In this document: piece by piece, positions 23,624-33,275 of the stretch
How positions within the stretch are numbered: position 1 is the first letter of the stretch
Layout: each line of letters starts with the position of its first letter
Program-made: the position numbers and the translations under genes
Notes under the pieces: model-generated
Told to the model about the DNA's origin: nothing
What the model saw: only the letters and a program-made list of their open reading frames with translations
The model's database searches: none
Assembly (NCBI GenBank): GCA_964484515.1
Contig: CAZAGT010000008.1
Coordinates: 1-38,075 of the forward strand
Source: CAZAGT01 sp964484515
GTDB lineage: Bacteria > Desulfobacterota > DSM-4660 > Desulfatiglandales > HGW-15
DNA length: 38,075 bases
Reading direction: 5' to 3'

Positions 23624-25015
23624 CTACTCCTTTTCCCGGTGTTGCTGCATAGGCCCCATCTCCTCCCCTTTGCCTTTCATGGCGGCCGGTTTTGAACTTT
23701 TTCCCGTGTGGCCGCGCGGCAGCATTTTGCCGATGGCGGCGCGCAGATTGCTTTCCGAATTGATGAGAAACTGCGCGGATGTCACCACCCTGTCGCCCTC
23801 TTGAAGACCATCGAGCACCTGGAACTCGTCTCCGGCCTGGGGGCCGAGGCGCAACTCCCTCGGCGCGAATCTGCCTTCCCCCAAGGATATCAGGGCGATG
23901 TCCCGTTTCCCGGTACGCAAGACCGCCTGAATAGGGACCGCCAGACCCTCATGTGCGATCGGCGAGCGGATGACGACGTCGGCCCACATGCCGGGTTTGA
24001 GTTCGAAGTCCGGCGTATTGGCAAAGACCATCCGGACCTGAATCGTCCTGGTCATGTTTTGGAGGTACGGATAGATGTAAAGGATCTTGCCGTCATAGGT
24101 CGTGCCGGGTTGGTAGGAGAGACACATCTTCGCCTCCGCTCCCAGACTGAGCCAGGGGGCCTCAAATTCGTACACATCCGCGATCACCCACACCGTGGAT
24201 ATGTCGGCGATGGCGTAGACCATCTGCCCGGCCTGCAGAAAACCGCCTTCAGGGATACTGCGCTCGACCACGATCCCCTTGAACGGGGCATAGATCGCCA
24301 TGGTCCGCGTCATCTTACCGCTGCTTCGCAGCGCCTCTATCTGAGCATCGGTGATGTCCCAGTATCGCAGCCGCGTTTTGGCCGCCTCAAGCAGGTCCGG
24401 TTGGCCCGAGCGGGCGGTGCGAGAATGCAGCGTGGTCAGATATTCTTCCTGGGCGGCCACCAGTTCCGGGCTGTAGATTTCCAGCAGTTTTTCACCCTGC
24501 TCGACCACCTGGCCCACGAAATTTACGTGCTGTTCCTCAATCCAGCCGCCGATCTTGGGCGAAATCCGCCGCAACTTTTGTTCATCTTCCGTAATCCGTC
24601 CAACGGTTCTGATCTCACGGGTGAGGCGTTTGCGTTCCACCACCGTCGTGGTCACGCCGATGTCCTGGACTACGACCGGATCGATCCGTACCATACCGGG
24701 AGGACCCTGCTCCTCCTCGCCCTCGTATACCGGCACCAGGTCCATCCCCATCGGGCTCTTGCCGGGCTTGTCGGATATGTAAGAAGGGTTCATGGGGGCA
24801 CGCCAGTAAAGGATCTTCCCCTTGGAAGCGTGTTCGGCTGGCGGGCGGGGTTGCGAAGGGGTTGGAGCTGAAACCGGCTGGGTCCGCGCCCCCCTCTGCG
24901 GCGGTCCCAAATAGCCCGTAAGGTAGGCTGCGCCCCCTGCCACCGCCAGTGTAACGGCAGCGGTCAGGACGATGACCCGGAACCGGTCTTTTCCCCCGTT
25001 ATTAGTCTCCGCCAT
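23624..25015 (-). CDS. cusB: CusB-like membrane fusion (adaptor) protein
   Basis: A 463-residue periplasmic adaptor. It has one N-terminal membrane anchor (about 13-35), a Pro-rich linker, a heavy-metal-binding segment (about 66-95, KILYWRAPMNPSYISDKPG then KSPMGMDLVP), then barrel-sandwich hybrid and beta-barrel domains (GGWIEEQHVNFVGQVVEQGE, later WVIADVYEFEAPWLSLGAE) and a membrane-proximal end (FLINSESNLRAAIG). The usual Cys of the HMBD motif (Y.CPMHP) is absent; Met residues remain, fitting Cu(I)/Ag(I). I prefer ATG 25015, eight bases after GAGGAG, over the TTG two codons upstream. It links CusA to the outer-membrane factor. Confidence 0.9.
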   Translation of the reverse strand: MAETNNGGKDRFRVIVLTAAVTLAVAGGAAYLTGYLGPPQRGARTQPVSAPTPSQPRPPAEHASKGKILYWRAPMNPSYISDKPGKSPMGMDLVPVYEGEEEQGPPGMVRIDPVVVQDIGVTTTVVERKRLTREIRTVGRITEDEQKLRRISPKIGGWIEEQHVNFVGQVVEQGEKLLEIYSPELVAAQEEYLTTLHSRTARSGQPDLLEAAKTRLRYWDITDAQIEALRSSGKMTRTMAIYAPFKGIVVERSIPEGGFLQAGQMVYAIADISTVWVIADVYEFEAPWLSLGAEAKMCLSYQPGTTYDGKILYIYPYLQNMTRTIQVRMVFANTPDFELKPGMWADVVIRSPIAHEGLAVPIQAVLRTGKRDIALISLGEGRFAPRELRLGPQAGDEFQVLDGLQEGDRVVTSAQFLINSESNLRAAIGKMLPRGHTGKSSKPAAMKGKGEEMGPMQQHREKE

Positions 25016-25055
25016 ATTCAAATCTCCTCATGAGCAGAGATCGATTTTCCCCTCT

Positions 25056-26618
25056 TCATGGGTTTGAAGGCGATCCTTCCCATTCTCCGCCGACCGCCTC
25101 CTGGAGCTGGGCCCGGGACACCCCTAGATCGCTTTGTTTTCTTGGCAGGGAGAGATTGGCCTTAAGCCAGTTTGTATAGGAGGCAATCACGTCGGCGAAA
25201 GACACAAGCCCGGCTTCATAACCACGAGTGGAGACCTCGAGGGCCTCCTGGGAAAGCCTCACCACCTGTTGGGCATAGAGCGCTTCTTCCCGCCTGGCCC
25301 GATCCAGACGGAACCAGGCCTCCCGCACGCCGAAAAACGTGGCTTCCTCCGCCTTCCGCAGGTCTTTCCGCAGGGCCTCCAGTTTTTGCTGGGTCTCCCT
25401 CAAATAGGCGTCATTCTTTCCGTACCACGGCATCTTGGGAAGCCCGGCTCCAACCGCGGCCGTGGTGGTTTCCGGAAAGGGCTCCTTGGTTCGCCACGTA
25501 CCCACCTGGGATATGGCCTCGTCCTCAAAGAGAGAAAGGTTCAAGGAATAGACAGGGTAGACCGCGGTCTCGGCCAGCAGGATCAGTCGTTCCATCTTTC
25601 CGATCCTGTCCCGCAAAAGGCGAAGCTCTTGCCTTTTTTCGAGGGCTTCGGTGTAGAGGGGATCCAGGCGGGGCACGTTCCGCTCAGGCTCGCGGGCGGC
25701 CGGCCGACCCACCGGGGCGGTGGGCGGCAAATCCAGGATTTCAAGGATCCGGACCTCCAGGTTTCGCTGTTCCTCGGTCAGGGTCTTTAGATCTACCTGC
25801 AATACTTCCCGCTCGATACGGACCTTAATCACATCCTGGAAGCTCGTCTTTCCGGCTTCATAGCGAGAGGTGGCCACCGCCTCAAGGTGGATGAGAAGGT
25901 CGACCATCTCCGTGGTAATCTCCCGCGCCTTGCGGACAAAGAGGAGGTTCCAGTAGGATCGGCGGGCCATGGTCACTGCCGTCCGCCGGGCCATCTCCAG
26001 TGTTTCGTTGGCCGCCTTGACATCCTGGGTGACAATTTCTCCCTTAAGCGCAAGAACCCCGGGGAAAGGGAATTTGGACTCAATCGGTTCTCGGCCCTCC
26101 ATGGGTCCGATGCCGGTCATGAGAGCCTCGGTGAAGGCCGAGTACTGGCGAAGGATCTCATCGAGATTCCAGACCTGGCGGTACCCTTCAAGGGCCGCCC
26201 GCAAATCCTTCTCCGCGGCCTGAACGCCGGCGTCGCGCAGAAACGCCAGGGTCTCCAGTTCCGCGAGCGAAAACCCTGCCGCCACCTTTTCTTGTGCGGC
26301 CGCGGCGTTTGCTGAAGCCGGACTAAGGGTTTTAAGAAGAACCGGATCAGGGCGGTAAAAGCCCACCTCACTCACCGGTTTCTCCAGCGCCCGCTCCCAC
26401 AGGGCCTTCATCTCCCGGAGCCGCGCCACTTCCTGCTGAAAATCGCGGCCCGGGGGCGTCGGAGGGATTGTCGCCGCGGACCTTGCGCTCACCTGAGACT
26501 CATAGAATTCCGACGGTTGATATCCGTTCCATTCCTCCATGAGTTCCCTGTAGCCGGTACAGGCCGTGAGGATCATGGAGGCCAGGCCGGCGCAGGCGAA
26601 CGTAATCTCCTTCCTCAT
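25056..26618 (-). CDS. TolC-family outer-membrane efflux lipoprotein
   Basis: A 520-residue protein with a lipoprotein signal ending in LTAC (Cys20 would be acylated). It contains two copies of the long helical OEP pattern typical of TolC-like factors (for example TARRTAVTMARRSYWNLLFV..., and VSTRGYEAGLVSFADVIASY near the C-terminus). It would form the outer-membrane duct of the metal pump. Its ATG overlaps the stop of the preceding TolC-like gene by four bases (ATGA), so the two are translationally coupled. The operon therefore encodes two different outer-membrane factors; this one, being lipidated, is the closer analogue of CusC. Confidence 0.85.
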   Translation of the reverse strand: MRKEITFACAGLASMILTACTGYRELMEEWNGYQPSEFYESQVSARSAATIPPTPPGRDFQQEVARLREMKALWERALEKPVSEVGFYRPDPVLLKTLSPASANAAAAQEKVAAGFSLAELETLAFLRDAGVQAAEKDLRAALEGYRQVWNLDEILRQYSAFTEALMTGIGPMEGREPIESKFPFPGVLALKGEIVTQDVKAANETLEMARRTAVTMARRSYWNLLFVRKAREITTEMVDLLIHLEAVATSRYEAGKTSFQDVIKVRIEREVLQVDLKTLTEEQRNLEVRILEILDLPPTAPVGRPAAREPERNVPRLDPLYTEALEKRQELRLLRDRIGKMERLILLAETAVYPVYSLNLSLFEDEAISQVGTWRTKEPFPETTTAAVGAGLPKMPWYGKNDAYLRETQQKLEALRKDLRKAEEATFFGVREAWFRLDRARREEALYAQQVVRLSQEALEVSTRGYEAGLVSFADVIASYTNWLKANLSLPRKQSDLGVSRAQLQEAVGGEWEGSPSNP

Positions 26619-27967
26619 TGGGCCGCCCCTTGAGTCGGCTCGGACTGCGCAGAGGGTTTTTCCGTGAGGCTTCTTCCCGTGACCCTCTCCAGGCGCGCCA
26701 GGAACTTGCCGTAGTCGGCCTTGGCCCTGGCCAAAGAAAGCTGGAAGTTGTAATAGACCGCCTCCGTCTCCACGAAATCAGAGAAACTCCCCTGTTTTTC
26801 CCGGTACCAGGTTTCGGCGATCTCAATCGTCCTCGCCGCCTGGGGGAGGAGTTCATCGCGGTAGAGCCGGATGAGCCGCTCGGAATTCTCGATGCGAAAA
26901 TAGAGGTCCCGCACTCGCGCGTAGGCCTCGTTCACGAGGGTTGTCTTTACGGATTGAGCCCTGCTCAAGTCGGCCCGGGCCTCGCTCAGTCGCCCCTCGT
27001 TCTTGTCAAACCAGAGGGGGATCGAGAGGCCGGCCTGGATACCGAGGGCATCTCTCCCGGCATCCTCCGGCTGAACGGGTACATCCGGTTTGCCGACCCC
27101 GGCATAGAAGAGGCCGAATTTGAACTCGGGGAGGTTCTCGTAATGGGCCAGCTCAACCTGCCTCTGGGCCTTACCGACCCGGGTCTCCGCAATGCGGATC
27201 TCTTCCTGGTAGCGGCTTGCCAGTTGATACGTCTCATCGAGGCTGAAGACCAGCGGACGGAGAGGTTCCGCGGCCAGCGGGCCGATGACCGCATCCGGAG
27301 GACGGTTCATAAGGGTATTGAGGCGCGCCTTTTCCACTCGTTCCAAATCTTCCAACAGCAAGGCATCATACCCAAGCTGTGCTACCTGAGACTGCGCTTT
27401 GAGGATATCCGCTAGGGCGACCCGGTCTTGGGCGTACGCCGTCTCGCCTACCCTGCGAAGATGATTGACCAAATCCTGATTTAGGGCGACGACCCGTTTC
27501 GCCTCTTCGATATAGAGGAGTTCGTAGTACGATTCGCGCACCTGAACGATGACGTCGCGAATGGTCTTATCCAGTTCCAGTCGGGCAACCTGGGCATCCG
27601 CCTGGACAACTTCTCCTGCCTTGGGAAGCTTTCCGGGGAAGGGGACGACCTGCGAAAGGGTGAGGTTCCAATCCTGAGGGCCGAGGCGGGTCTCGAGAGG
27701 GTCAGGGAAATACGTGGACATCAACTGGGGGTCGGGATACCCTGTGACGACCCGGTACCGCTCGATCACCGCCCTCCACGCCTCGCGCGCCGCCTCGATG
27801 GCCGGATTCTTCCGGTAGGTCTGCTCTATGAGCTCCGCCGGAGACGGCCCCTCAACGATCCTGCGCTCAAGGCGCTCCGACGCCGAAGGCTCATCACCCA
27901 ATGCAGGGAGGCCTGGCCGCATCATCAAGACAGCGGCCGTCAAAACCATGAACATCACCCGGATCAT
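26615..27967 (-). CDS. TolC-family outer-membrane efflux protein
   Basis: A 450-residue protein with an ordinary signal peptide (about 1-24, ending PALG) and no lipobox Cys. OEP-type repeats are visible: ELIEQTYRKNPAIEAAREAW at the start, PFPGKLPKAGEV, and VRDLYFRIENSERLIRLYRD later. It is the first gene of the metal-efflux operon and has a strong AAAGGAGGTG site before the ATG. The next gene, a second TolC-like lipoprotein, overlaps it by four bases. The two share the PFPG segment but otherwise diverge, so this is an old duplication or a recruited partner. They could form alternative ducts or a mixed trimer. Confidence 0.86.
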   Translation of the reverse strand: MIRVMFMVLTAAVLMMRPGLPALGDEPSASERLERRIVEGPSPAELIEQTYRKNPAIEAAREAWRAVIERYRVVTGYPDPQLMSTYFPDPLETRLGPQDWNLTLSQVVPFPGKLPKAGEVVQADAQVARLELDKTIRDVIVQVRESYYELLYIEEAKRVVALNQDLVNHLRRVGETAYAQDRVALADILKAQSQVAQLGYDALLLEDLERVEKARLNTLMNRPPDAVIGPLAAEPLRPLVFSLDETYQLASRYQEEIRIAETRVGKAQRQVELAHYENLPEFKFGLFYAGVGKPDVPVQPEDAGRDALGIQAGLSIPLWFDKNEGRLSEARADLSRAQSVKTTLVNEAYARVRDLYFRIENSERLIRLYRDELLPQAARTIEIAETWYREKQGSFSDFVETEAVYYNFQLSLARAKADYGKFLARLERVTGRSLTEKPSAQSEPTQGAAQ

Positions 27968-28781
27968 TCGGCACCTCCTTTGGTTCGAGATTGTTTCGTG
28001 GCCCGGCAGCGGGCGAGCGTATGGTTCAGTCCCTTCTAACCCCTTGGCCCGCCTTGGATTGGGCCTTGCGGAGATAAATCGCTGAAGAAAGGCTTGCGGA
28101 AATCTATCTCCTCAAGCCGCACGTGACCCTCGCTCTCATGCCGCGAACCTCACTGTGAAACACCCTCTTTTTGGGGGGGTGGGCTGAAAAGAGATCTTTC
28201 CGCCGTGGGCCTCGCCCTTTTTTCGGCGTTGATAAGACCCAGGTTCCTTGCGATCTCTTGGCCGCAAAGAAGGGTTGAAATATCTCATCCCGGTCTGCAG
28301 ATCCGCGCGGGTCAGACCGTTCGCGCCCAACGCCGTTTCGGTGGATGCCGCAAGGCGGGCCGTGCAGAAGTGGCGCTATCTGTAATCGCCGAGCACGCTT
28401 CGAATGGATCGATTCTCCAGGCCTTCTTCAGGCCCTGAACGGAAACTCGATGAAATCCGTAGGAAAAGCAATGGGGTATATCCTGTATTTGTTGTGCTTG
28501 AAGCCCCTTTTCACTCACGACGAACAAGACGGCGCCCTCCCGCCAGTCACTGCGAAAAAAGATCACCGTCCTCCCAACCTTGAGGCTGGAAATGGTTTTA
28601 TCGCCCACAAATTCTTGTGAGGAGCCTCATAACGCCGAACGAATACACCCTTTGATGATCAAGAATACACGATTCACCCTATTCCCATTTCCGCGACTTC
28701 ATCTAGGCTATGTCCTAGAGCAACGATTCCCTCGGAATCAGCCTGCAATGAGGCTAATACCACAGTAGATGGAGGAGACCG
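27968..28781. other. Divergent intergenic region, no convincing gene
   Basis: An 814-base gap between the minus-strand efflux operon and the plus-strand DUF1614 gene. It must contain both promoters. Small hairpins are visible (CACCC...GGGTG near 28160; CAGGCC...GGCCCTG near 28415). Several short frames exist on both strands, the best at 28312-28608 on the minus strand, but none has a ribosome-binding site plus recognisable motif. No metal-responsive regulator gene is present. Confidence 0.45.
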
Positions 28782-29495
28782 GTGCACTATTTTCCGCTTG
28801 CCCTGCCCTTTTTGCTCATTTTCTTCTTCCTTTTCCTTTTCTTGGTCATTTTGATCGAGGTTGGTATCCTGAGTTATGCCTACCAGAAGATAGGGATCGC
28901 CAGAAGGTACGTATTCCTTTTGCTCCTTTTGTCTCTCTTGGGTAGCTACCTCAACATCCCGGTGGCGCGTCTTCCTGCTGAAGAGCTTCATTCCGCAAGG
29001 GTGGTGTCGTTTTATGGGATGCAGTATGTCGTTCCTGTGGTCGTCAACTCGCCCGGGACGATTATTGCCGTGAACGTAGGAGGAGCACTCGTCCCTCTGA
29101 TCCTCTCGATATATCTCATCAAAAAACATAAGTTATACGGCAGGACACTCTTGGCCGTCGGGCTGGTCGCGGCCGCCGTCCATCACATGGCCACCCCACT
29201 CCCAGGCGTCGGGATTGCGGTGCCCACCCTTGTTCCCCCATTGTTGACCGCCGCCATTGTTCTTCTGATTTCCAGAGAGCATGCCCCTCCCCTCGCCTAT
29301 ATTGCGGGCAGTCTGGGGACCTTGATAGGCGCGGACTTGCTGAACCTGGGCCGGATCCGTGGCCTCGGGACCCCGGTGGCATCCATCGGAGGAGCAGGCA
29401 CCTTTGACGGGATCTTTCTCACCGGAATCGTGGCTGTCCTTCTCGCGAGCTTTGCCGGCGGAAAGAGAGCCCCGAGGCCCGCCGAGAACGCCTAG
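28782..29495 (+). CDS. DUF1614 family integral membrane protein
   Basis: A 237-residue membrane protein with about seven hydrophobic spans (PLALPFLLIFFFLFLFLVIL, then YVFLLLLLSLLGSYLNIPV, later GGALVPLILSIYLI, and more). Family-type segments include GSYLNIPV, INVGGALVPL-like NVGGALVPL, TPLPGVGIAVP, and GTLIGADLLNL and SIGGAGTFDGIFLTG. This pattern is DUF1614; its function is unknown. The GTG start is preceded by GGAGGAG at 28771-28777. The next gene follows after 120 bases on the same strand. Confidence 0.83.
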   Translation: MHYFPLALPFLLIFFFLFLFLVILIEVGILSYAYQKIGIARRYVFLLLLLSLLGSYLNIPVARLPAEELHSARVVSFYGMQYVVPVVVNSPGTIIAVNVGGALVPLILSIYLIKKHKLYGRTLLAVGLVAAAVHHMATPLPGVGIAVPTLVPPLLTAAIVLLISREHAPPLAYIAGSLGTLIGADLLNLGRIRGLGTPVASIGGAGTFDGIFLTGIVAVLLASFAGGKRAPRPAENA

Positions 29496-29615
29496 CCGAA
29501 TGCGGCTCAGGCGCGCCGCCGCTGTCCTCACATAGGAATCTCAAACACATCCAGAACGGTGAGGACCCCCTTCACCTTGGCTGCCGCAGGGCCGATCTTT
29601 TGATGGTGTACGGCT

Positions 29616-30362
29616 ATGACCGGTTTGTTTCGTGCGTTTCGTAGGAGACGTCTGGCAAGGCGACCGGTCCCACGGGACTGGTTGCCCATTTTGGAGCGCG
29701 ACGTGCCCTTTTACCGACGGCTTTCAGGTGAGACGGCGCAGCGTTTCCTTGAATTGCTTAAAGTCTTTGTGTGGGAGAAGACCTTTATCGGGGCTGGTGG
29801 CATGGAGATCACCGACAGGGTGCGCGTGATTATCTCTGCCTGTGCCGTCCGACTGGTGTTGTACCTCGATCTCTCCTACTATGATCGGTTGACTGAGATC
29901 GTCGTGTATCCGTTCATATACAAGCACAAAGATGAGGAGAAAGCGATTCTTGGTGAAGCCTGGGACTGGGGCACGGTGGTACTCTCCTGGCCGGCCGTAC
30001 TGGAAGGACTCAGCCGACCGGGTATGGGCCACGAGACGACCATCCATGAGTTTGCGCATGTCCTGGACCGGGGCGACGGGACCTTTAACGGGACGCCTAA
30101 ACTCAAGACTCGCGCGGACTACAGACCCTGGGTCCAGATCATGAGCCGCCATTTCTTTCGGTTGAGAAAAGGGGACGCCGTCGAACGCGAGGTCCTGCGC
30201 ATGTATGGCGCTACGAATGAGGCCGAGTTTTTCGCCGTGGCCACCGAATCCTACTTTGAGAATCCTCTTCGTATGAAGGACCTCACCCCGGACCTCTATG
30301 CGGAATTGCAGGCCTTTTACGGCGGAGATCCGGCGGGTGAGCTGAAGCCCGAATCCATGTGA
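29616..30362 (+). CDS. mtfA: MtfA-type zinc metallopeptidase (M90 family)
   Basis: A 248-residue soluble protein. HEFAH (H144, E145, H148) is the zinc motif. A downstream Glu in NEAEFFAVATESYFE is the presumed third ligand. Other family marks are FLELLKVFVWEKTFIGAGG near the N-terminus and YPFIYKH. In E. coli MtfA is a peptidase that binds the glucose-PTS regulator Mlc; in this lineage the substrate is unknown. The ATG at 29616 has no clear ribosome-binding site, and I see no better in-frame start upstream. It is encoded between two membrane-protein genes with no obvious functional link. Confidence 0.88.
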   Translation: MTGLFRAFRRRRLARRPVPRDWLPILERDVPFYRRLSGETAQRFLELLKVFVWEKTFIGAGGMEITDRVRVIISACAVRLVLYLDLSYYDRLTEIVVYPFIYKHKDEEKAILGEAWDWGTVVLSWPAVLEGLSRPGMGHETTIHEFAHVLDRGDGTFNGTPKLKTRADYRPWVQIMSRHFFRLRKGDAVEREVLRMYGATNEAEFFAVATESYFENPLRMKDLTPDLYAELQAFYGGDPAGELKPESM

Positions 30363-30473
30363 AGGCCGGGTTTATGCTTGGACAGTCCAAGCCCGAATAA
30401 TCCGCGTTTGCCTTAATGACCCGATTCAACCGTCTTCATCCGGGCGCTGACCAGATCGTGTCGGACATTGCTT

Positions 30474-32267
30474 ATGGAGAAGAATGAACCTGCAAAGGGC
30501 AAGACTCTCGGCCTGCTCAGCTTTTCCTTGTTGTCGGTTGTCATTGGAGTGATTGCCGGCCTGGGTGCTGTGGTGTTTCGGGGCCTGATCGCGCTCTTCC
30601 ACAACCTCTTGTTCCTGGGGAAACTCTCTCTGGTCTATGACGCCAACGCGCATACGCCTCCGAGCCCGTGGGGTCCCTTTGTCATCCTGGTGCCGGTGGT
30701 GGGCGCACTCGGCGTTGCTTTTCTCGTAAAAAACTTCGCTCCCGAGGCAAAAGGACACGGCGTTCCGGAGGTTATGGATGCCATCTACTACAACAAGGGT
30801 GTCATTCGACCGGTCGTTGCGTTGATTAAATCTATCGCCTCTGCCCTCTCCATTGGAAGCGGAGGGGCCATAGGCCGTGAGGGACCGATCATCCAGATTG
30901 GTTCTTCATTCGGTTCCAGTGTAGGACAGATTCTCAAGATGCCTGTGTGGCAACGCATTACCTCGATTGCGGCGGGGGCCGGAGGCGGAATTGCTGCGAC
31001 GTTTAATACCCCCGTTGGAGGAGTACTTTTCGCCGTCGAAATCATGATGCATGAGGTGAGCGTCAGAACCCTCATCCCGGTGGCGATTTCCACAGCCACG
31101 GCCACCTATTTAGGACGCCTTTTCTTCGGCCCCTATCCGTCTTTTGTGATACCCAGTTTTCAGACACCCTACTTCCACCTCACGCACCCGCTCGTCCTCC
31201 CTTCCTATGTGGGGTTGGGCCTTATCATGGGGGTCTTCTCCGCCCTCTTCATAAGGTCAATTTACGCCTTCGAGGATTTTTTTGAACGACGCGTAAGGGG
31301 AAACTATTATTCACGACATATGTCTGGGATGTTTCTGGTAGGTATTATCATGTATCTTCTGATGGTCACCGAGGGACATTACTACATCGAGGGTGTCGGT
31401 TATTCCACGGTCCAGACCATTCTGACCGGTGCGCTTTCCGATCTGAACCTGATCTTGATTCTCTTTGCCCTGAAGCTCTTAACCACATCCTTGACGCTCG
31501 GTTCCGGCGCATCGGGCGGTATTTTTTCCCCCGCTCTCTTTATGGGTGCGACTTTAGGGGGAGCATACGGGATTATCTTATACCAGTTTCTTCCTGAACT
31601 GACCATTAGCCCCCCCGCCTTCGCTGTCGCCGGGATGGCAGGGATGGTGGGGGGTGCTACCGGCGCGGCCATGGCGGCCATCGTCATGATTTTTGAGATG
31701 ACCCTGGACTATGACGTCATCATTCCCATGACCATTACGGTAGCGCTGAGCTACGGGGTAAGAAAGAGCTTGTGTAGTGAGAGCATTTACACCCTGAAGC
31801 TCGTTCGCAGGGGTCACTACATGCCCGAGGCGCTTCAAACGCACTTCCACCAGTTGAAACGCGCGAAGGACATCATGGACACTCGAATTGGGCTGGTACG
31901 GTCTTCGAGTTCGTTTGGTGAATTTGCCCGGATTGTATTGGAACAGGAATCCACATGCCTATTTCTGACGGAAGAGGAGGACAGAGTGATCGGGGTCTTG
32001 ACCAACGAAATGGCGATCGAGTGTATGGGGCAAGAGGGAAAAACGCGCAATGTATGCGAGATCGCCGGCAAGGATTTTGTGGTCGTCTCGGAGGAGGCGA
32101 CGCTTTTTTATGTCCTCGCCCGGATGCGTGCTGAGAAGTCTTCCGTGGCCCTCGTCACGAAGGGGAGCAGAGGGGGGGCCGTTTCCCATGAGGATGTGAA
32201 AGGCGTGATTACCCGCCAGCAAATAGGAGAGGCCATGATGCAGGGGATTGAACTGTTCGCGGATTGA
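30474..32267 (+). CDS. ClC-type chloride channel/antiporter with C-terminal CBS domains
   Basis: A protein of about 597 residues. About 430 residues of membrane spans carry the ClC selectivity motifs GSGGAIGREGP (gating Glu136) and GSGASGGIFSPALFMGA, followed by a CBS pair from about 455 to the end (AKDIMDTRIGLVRSSS, then VIGVLTNEM, and VVSEEATLFYVLARM, then VKGVITRQQIGEAM). ClC proteins conduct or exchange chloride (some exchange for protons, some fluoride). CBS domains gate by nucleotide binding. The start is ATG 30474, with weak upstream support; a TTG two codons earlier is possible. Confidence 0.9.
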   Translation: MEKNEPAKGKTLGLLSFSLLSVVIGVIAGLGAVVFRGLIALFHNLLFLGKLSLVYDANAHTPPSPWGPFVILVPVVGALGVAFLVKNFAPEAKGHGVPEVMDAIYYNKGVIRPVVALIKSIASALSIGSGGAIGREGPIIQIGSSFGSSVGQILKMPVWQRITSIAAGAGGGIAATFNTPVGGVLFAVEIMMHEVSVRTLIPVAISTATATYLGRLFFGPYPSFVIPSFQTPYFHLTHPLVLPSYVGLGLIMGVFSALFIRSIYAFEDFFERRVRGNYYSRHMSGMFLVGIIMYLLMVTEGHYYIEGVGYSTVQTILTGALSDLNLILILFALKLLTTSLTLGSGASGGIFSPALFMGATLGGAYGIILYQFLPELTISPPAFAVAGMAGMVGGATGAAMAAIVMIFEMTLDYDVIIPMTITVALSYGVRKSLCSESIYTLKLVRRGHYMPEALQTHFHQLKRAKDIMDTRIGLVRSSSSFGEFARIVLEQESTCLFLTEEEDRVIGVLTNEMAIECMGQEGKTRNVCEIAGKDFVVVSEEATLFYVLARMRAEKSSVALVTKGSRGGAVSHEDVKGVITRQQIGEAMMQGIELFAD

Positions 32268-32341
32268 CCCGACCTCCTTTAGATCCCTCGACGCAGTCCC
32301 TGGTTTGGGGTCATTGATCGGAGGAGGCTTGGCAAGGAGAC

Positions 32342-33274
32342 ATGTTCTTGAAACTCTACTTACCGATCGCCAGACATAGTGCGAACATGTTTATGCTCTT
32401 GGGTTTGGGCAGCCTGACCGGTTTTATCTCTGGCGTTTTCGGCGTGGGCGGGGGTTTTCTCTTGACCCCCTTTCTGATTGGCATCGGCATCCCTCCCACC
32501 GTGGCCGCCGCCTCCGATTCCAACCAAATCATAGCCGCCGCCAGCTCCGGCACCTATGCTCATTACCAGATGGGTAATGTAGATATCAGGATGGGGATCT
32601 TTCTCCTTATCGGTAACTGGGCTGGAGGCACTCTGGGTGTAGAGGTCATTAGAATCCTACGTGGCCTAGGTGAGGCCGACTTCTTAATTAAGATCACCTA
32701 TGTGGTGATGTTGGGCGTCGTCGGATCTTCGATGCTCATTGAGACTCTGCGGGCGCTCCGCAAGAGACCGGCTGAGCTCAAAAGCAATCAGGGATCTGCA
32801 AAGACCCCTCTTTACGCTCGGCTGAAGCGGGCCCTCCCCTGGCAGATGTACTTCGAAAAATCTGGCGTGACGATTTCTCCTTTGCTTCCCCTCGCTTTAG
32901 GTTTTCTTGTCGGCATGATTTCGGCGATCATGGGCCTGGGGGGGGGATTTATCATGGTTCCCTTGATGTTCTACCTGCTGCGCATGCCCATGCACCTGGT
33001 GGTGGGAACGAATCTCTTCCAGGAGGCCTTTCTATGTGCCAATGTGACCTTCATGCAAGTGACCACGAACCATGTGGTGGACGTTGTCTTGGCCTCCGTC
33101 CTGTTGGTTGGGTCGAGCATCGGAGCTCAGTTGGGCGCCCGTTTCAGCCGCAGACTTCATGCCGATCAACTCAGACTCATCTTGGCCGTTATTATCCTCC
33201 TTGTTATGTCAAAAATCTTCATAGGCCTCGTCCTGCCGCCCCGGTTCATGTTGGATATGAAAGGGGGGCAGTAA
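32342..33274 (+). CDS. TauE/SafE-family transporter (sulfite exporter-like)
   Basis: A 310-residue membrane protein with about eight spans and the duplicated signature motifs GFISGVFGVGGGFLLTP in the N-terminal half and GMISAIMGLGGGFIMVP in the second half. TauE/SafE proteins export sulfite or related organic anions; the exact substrate here is unknown. AAGGAG lies close to the ATG. The next gene begins one base after its stop, and its product (TIGR02186 type) is often found beside such exporters, so a two-gene transport unit is likely. Confidence 0.9.
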   Translation: MFLKLYLPIARHSANMFMLLGLGSLTGFISGVFGVGGGFLLTPFLIGIGIPPTVAAASDSNQIIAAASSGTYAHYQMGNVDIRMGIFLLIGNWAGGTLGVEVIRILRGLGEADFLIKITYVVMLGVVGSSMLIETLRALRKRPAELKSNQGSAKTPLYARLKRALPWQMYFEKSGVTISPLLPLALGFLVGMISAIMGLGGGFIMVPLMFYLLRMPMHLVVGTNLFQEAFLCANVTFMQVTTNHVVDVVLASVLLVGSSIGAQLGARFSRRLHADQLRLILAVIILLVMSKIFIGLVLPPRFMLDMKGGQ

Positions 33275-33275
33275 A

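Noticed and set aside
22338..23804. A 488-residue open frame on the plus strand opposite the RND pump.
   Set aside because: Its translation is His/Asp/Gly-rich with no motif, and it is antisense to conserved cusA and cusB, as GC-rich genes often produce.
28312..28608. A 98-residue minus-strand frame in the large gap before DUF1614.
   Set aside because: No ribosome-binding site and no family resemblance; overlapping frames on the plus strand are equally long.
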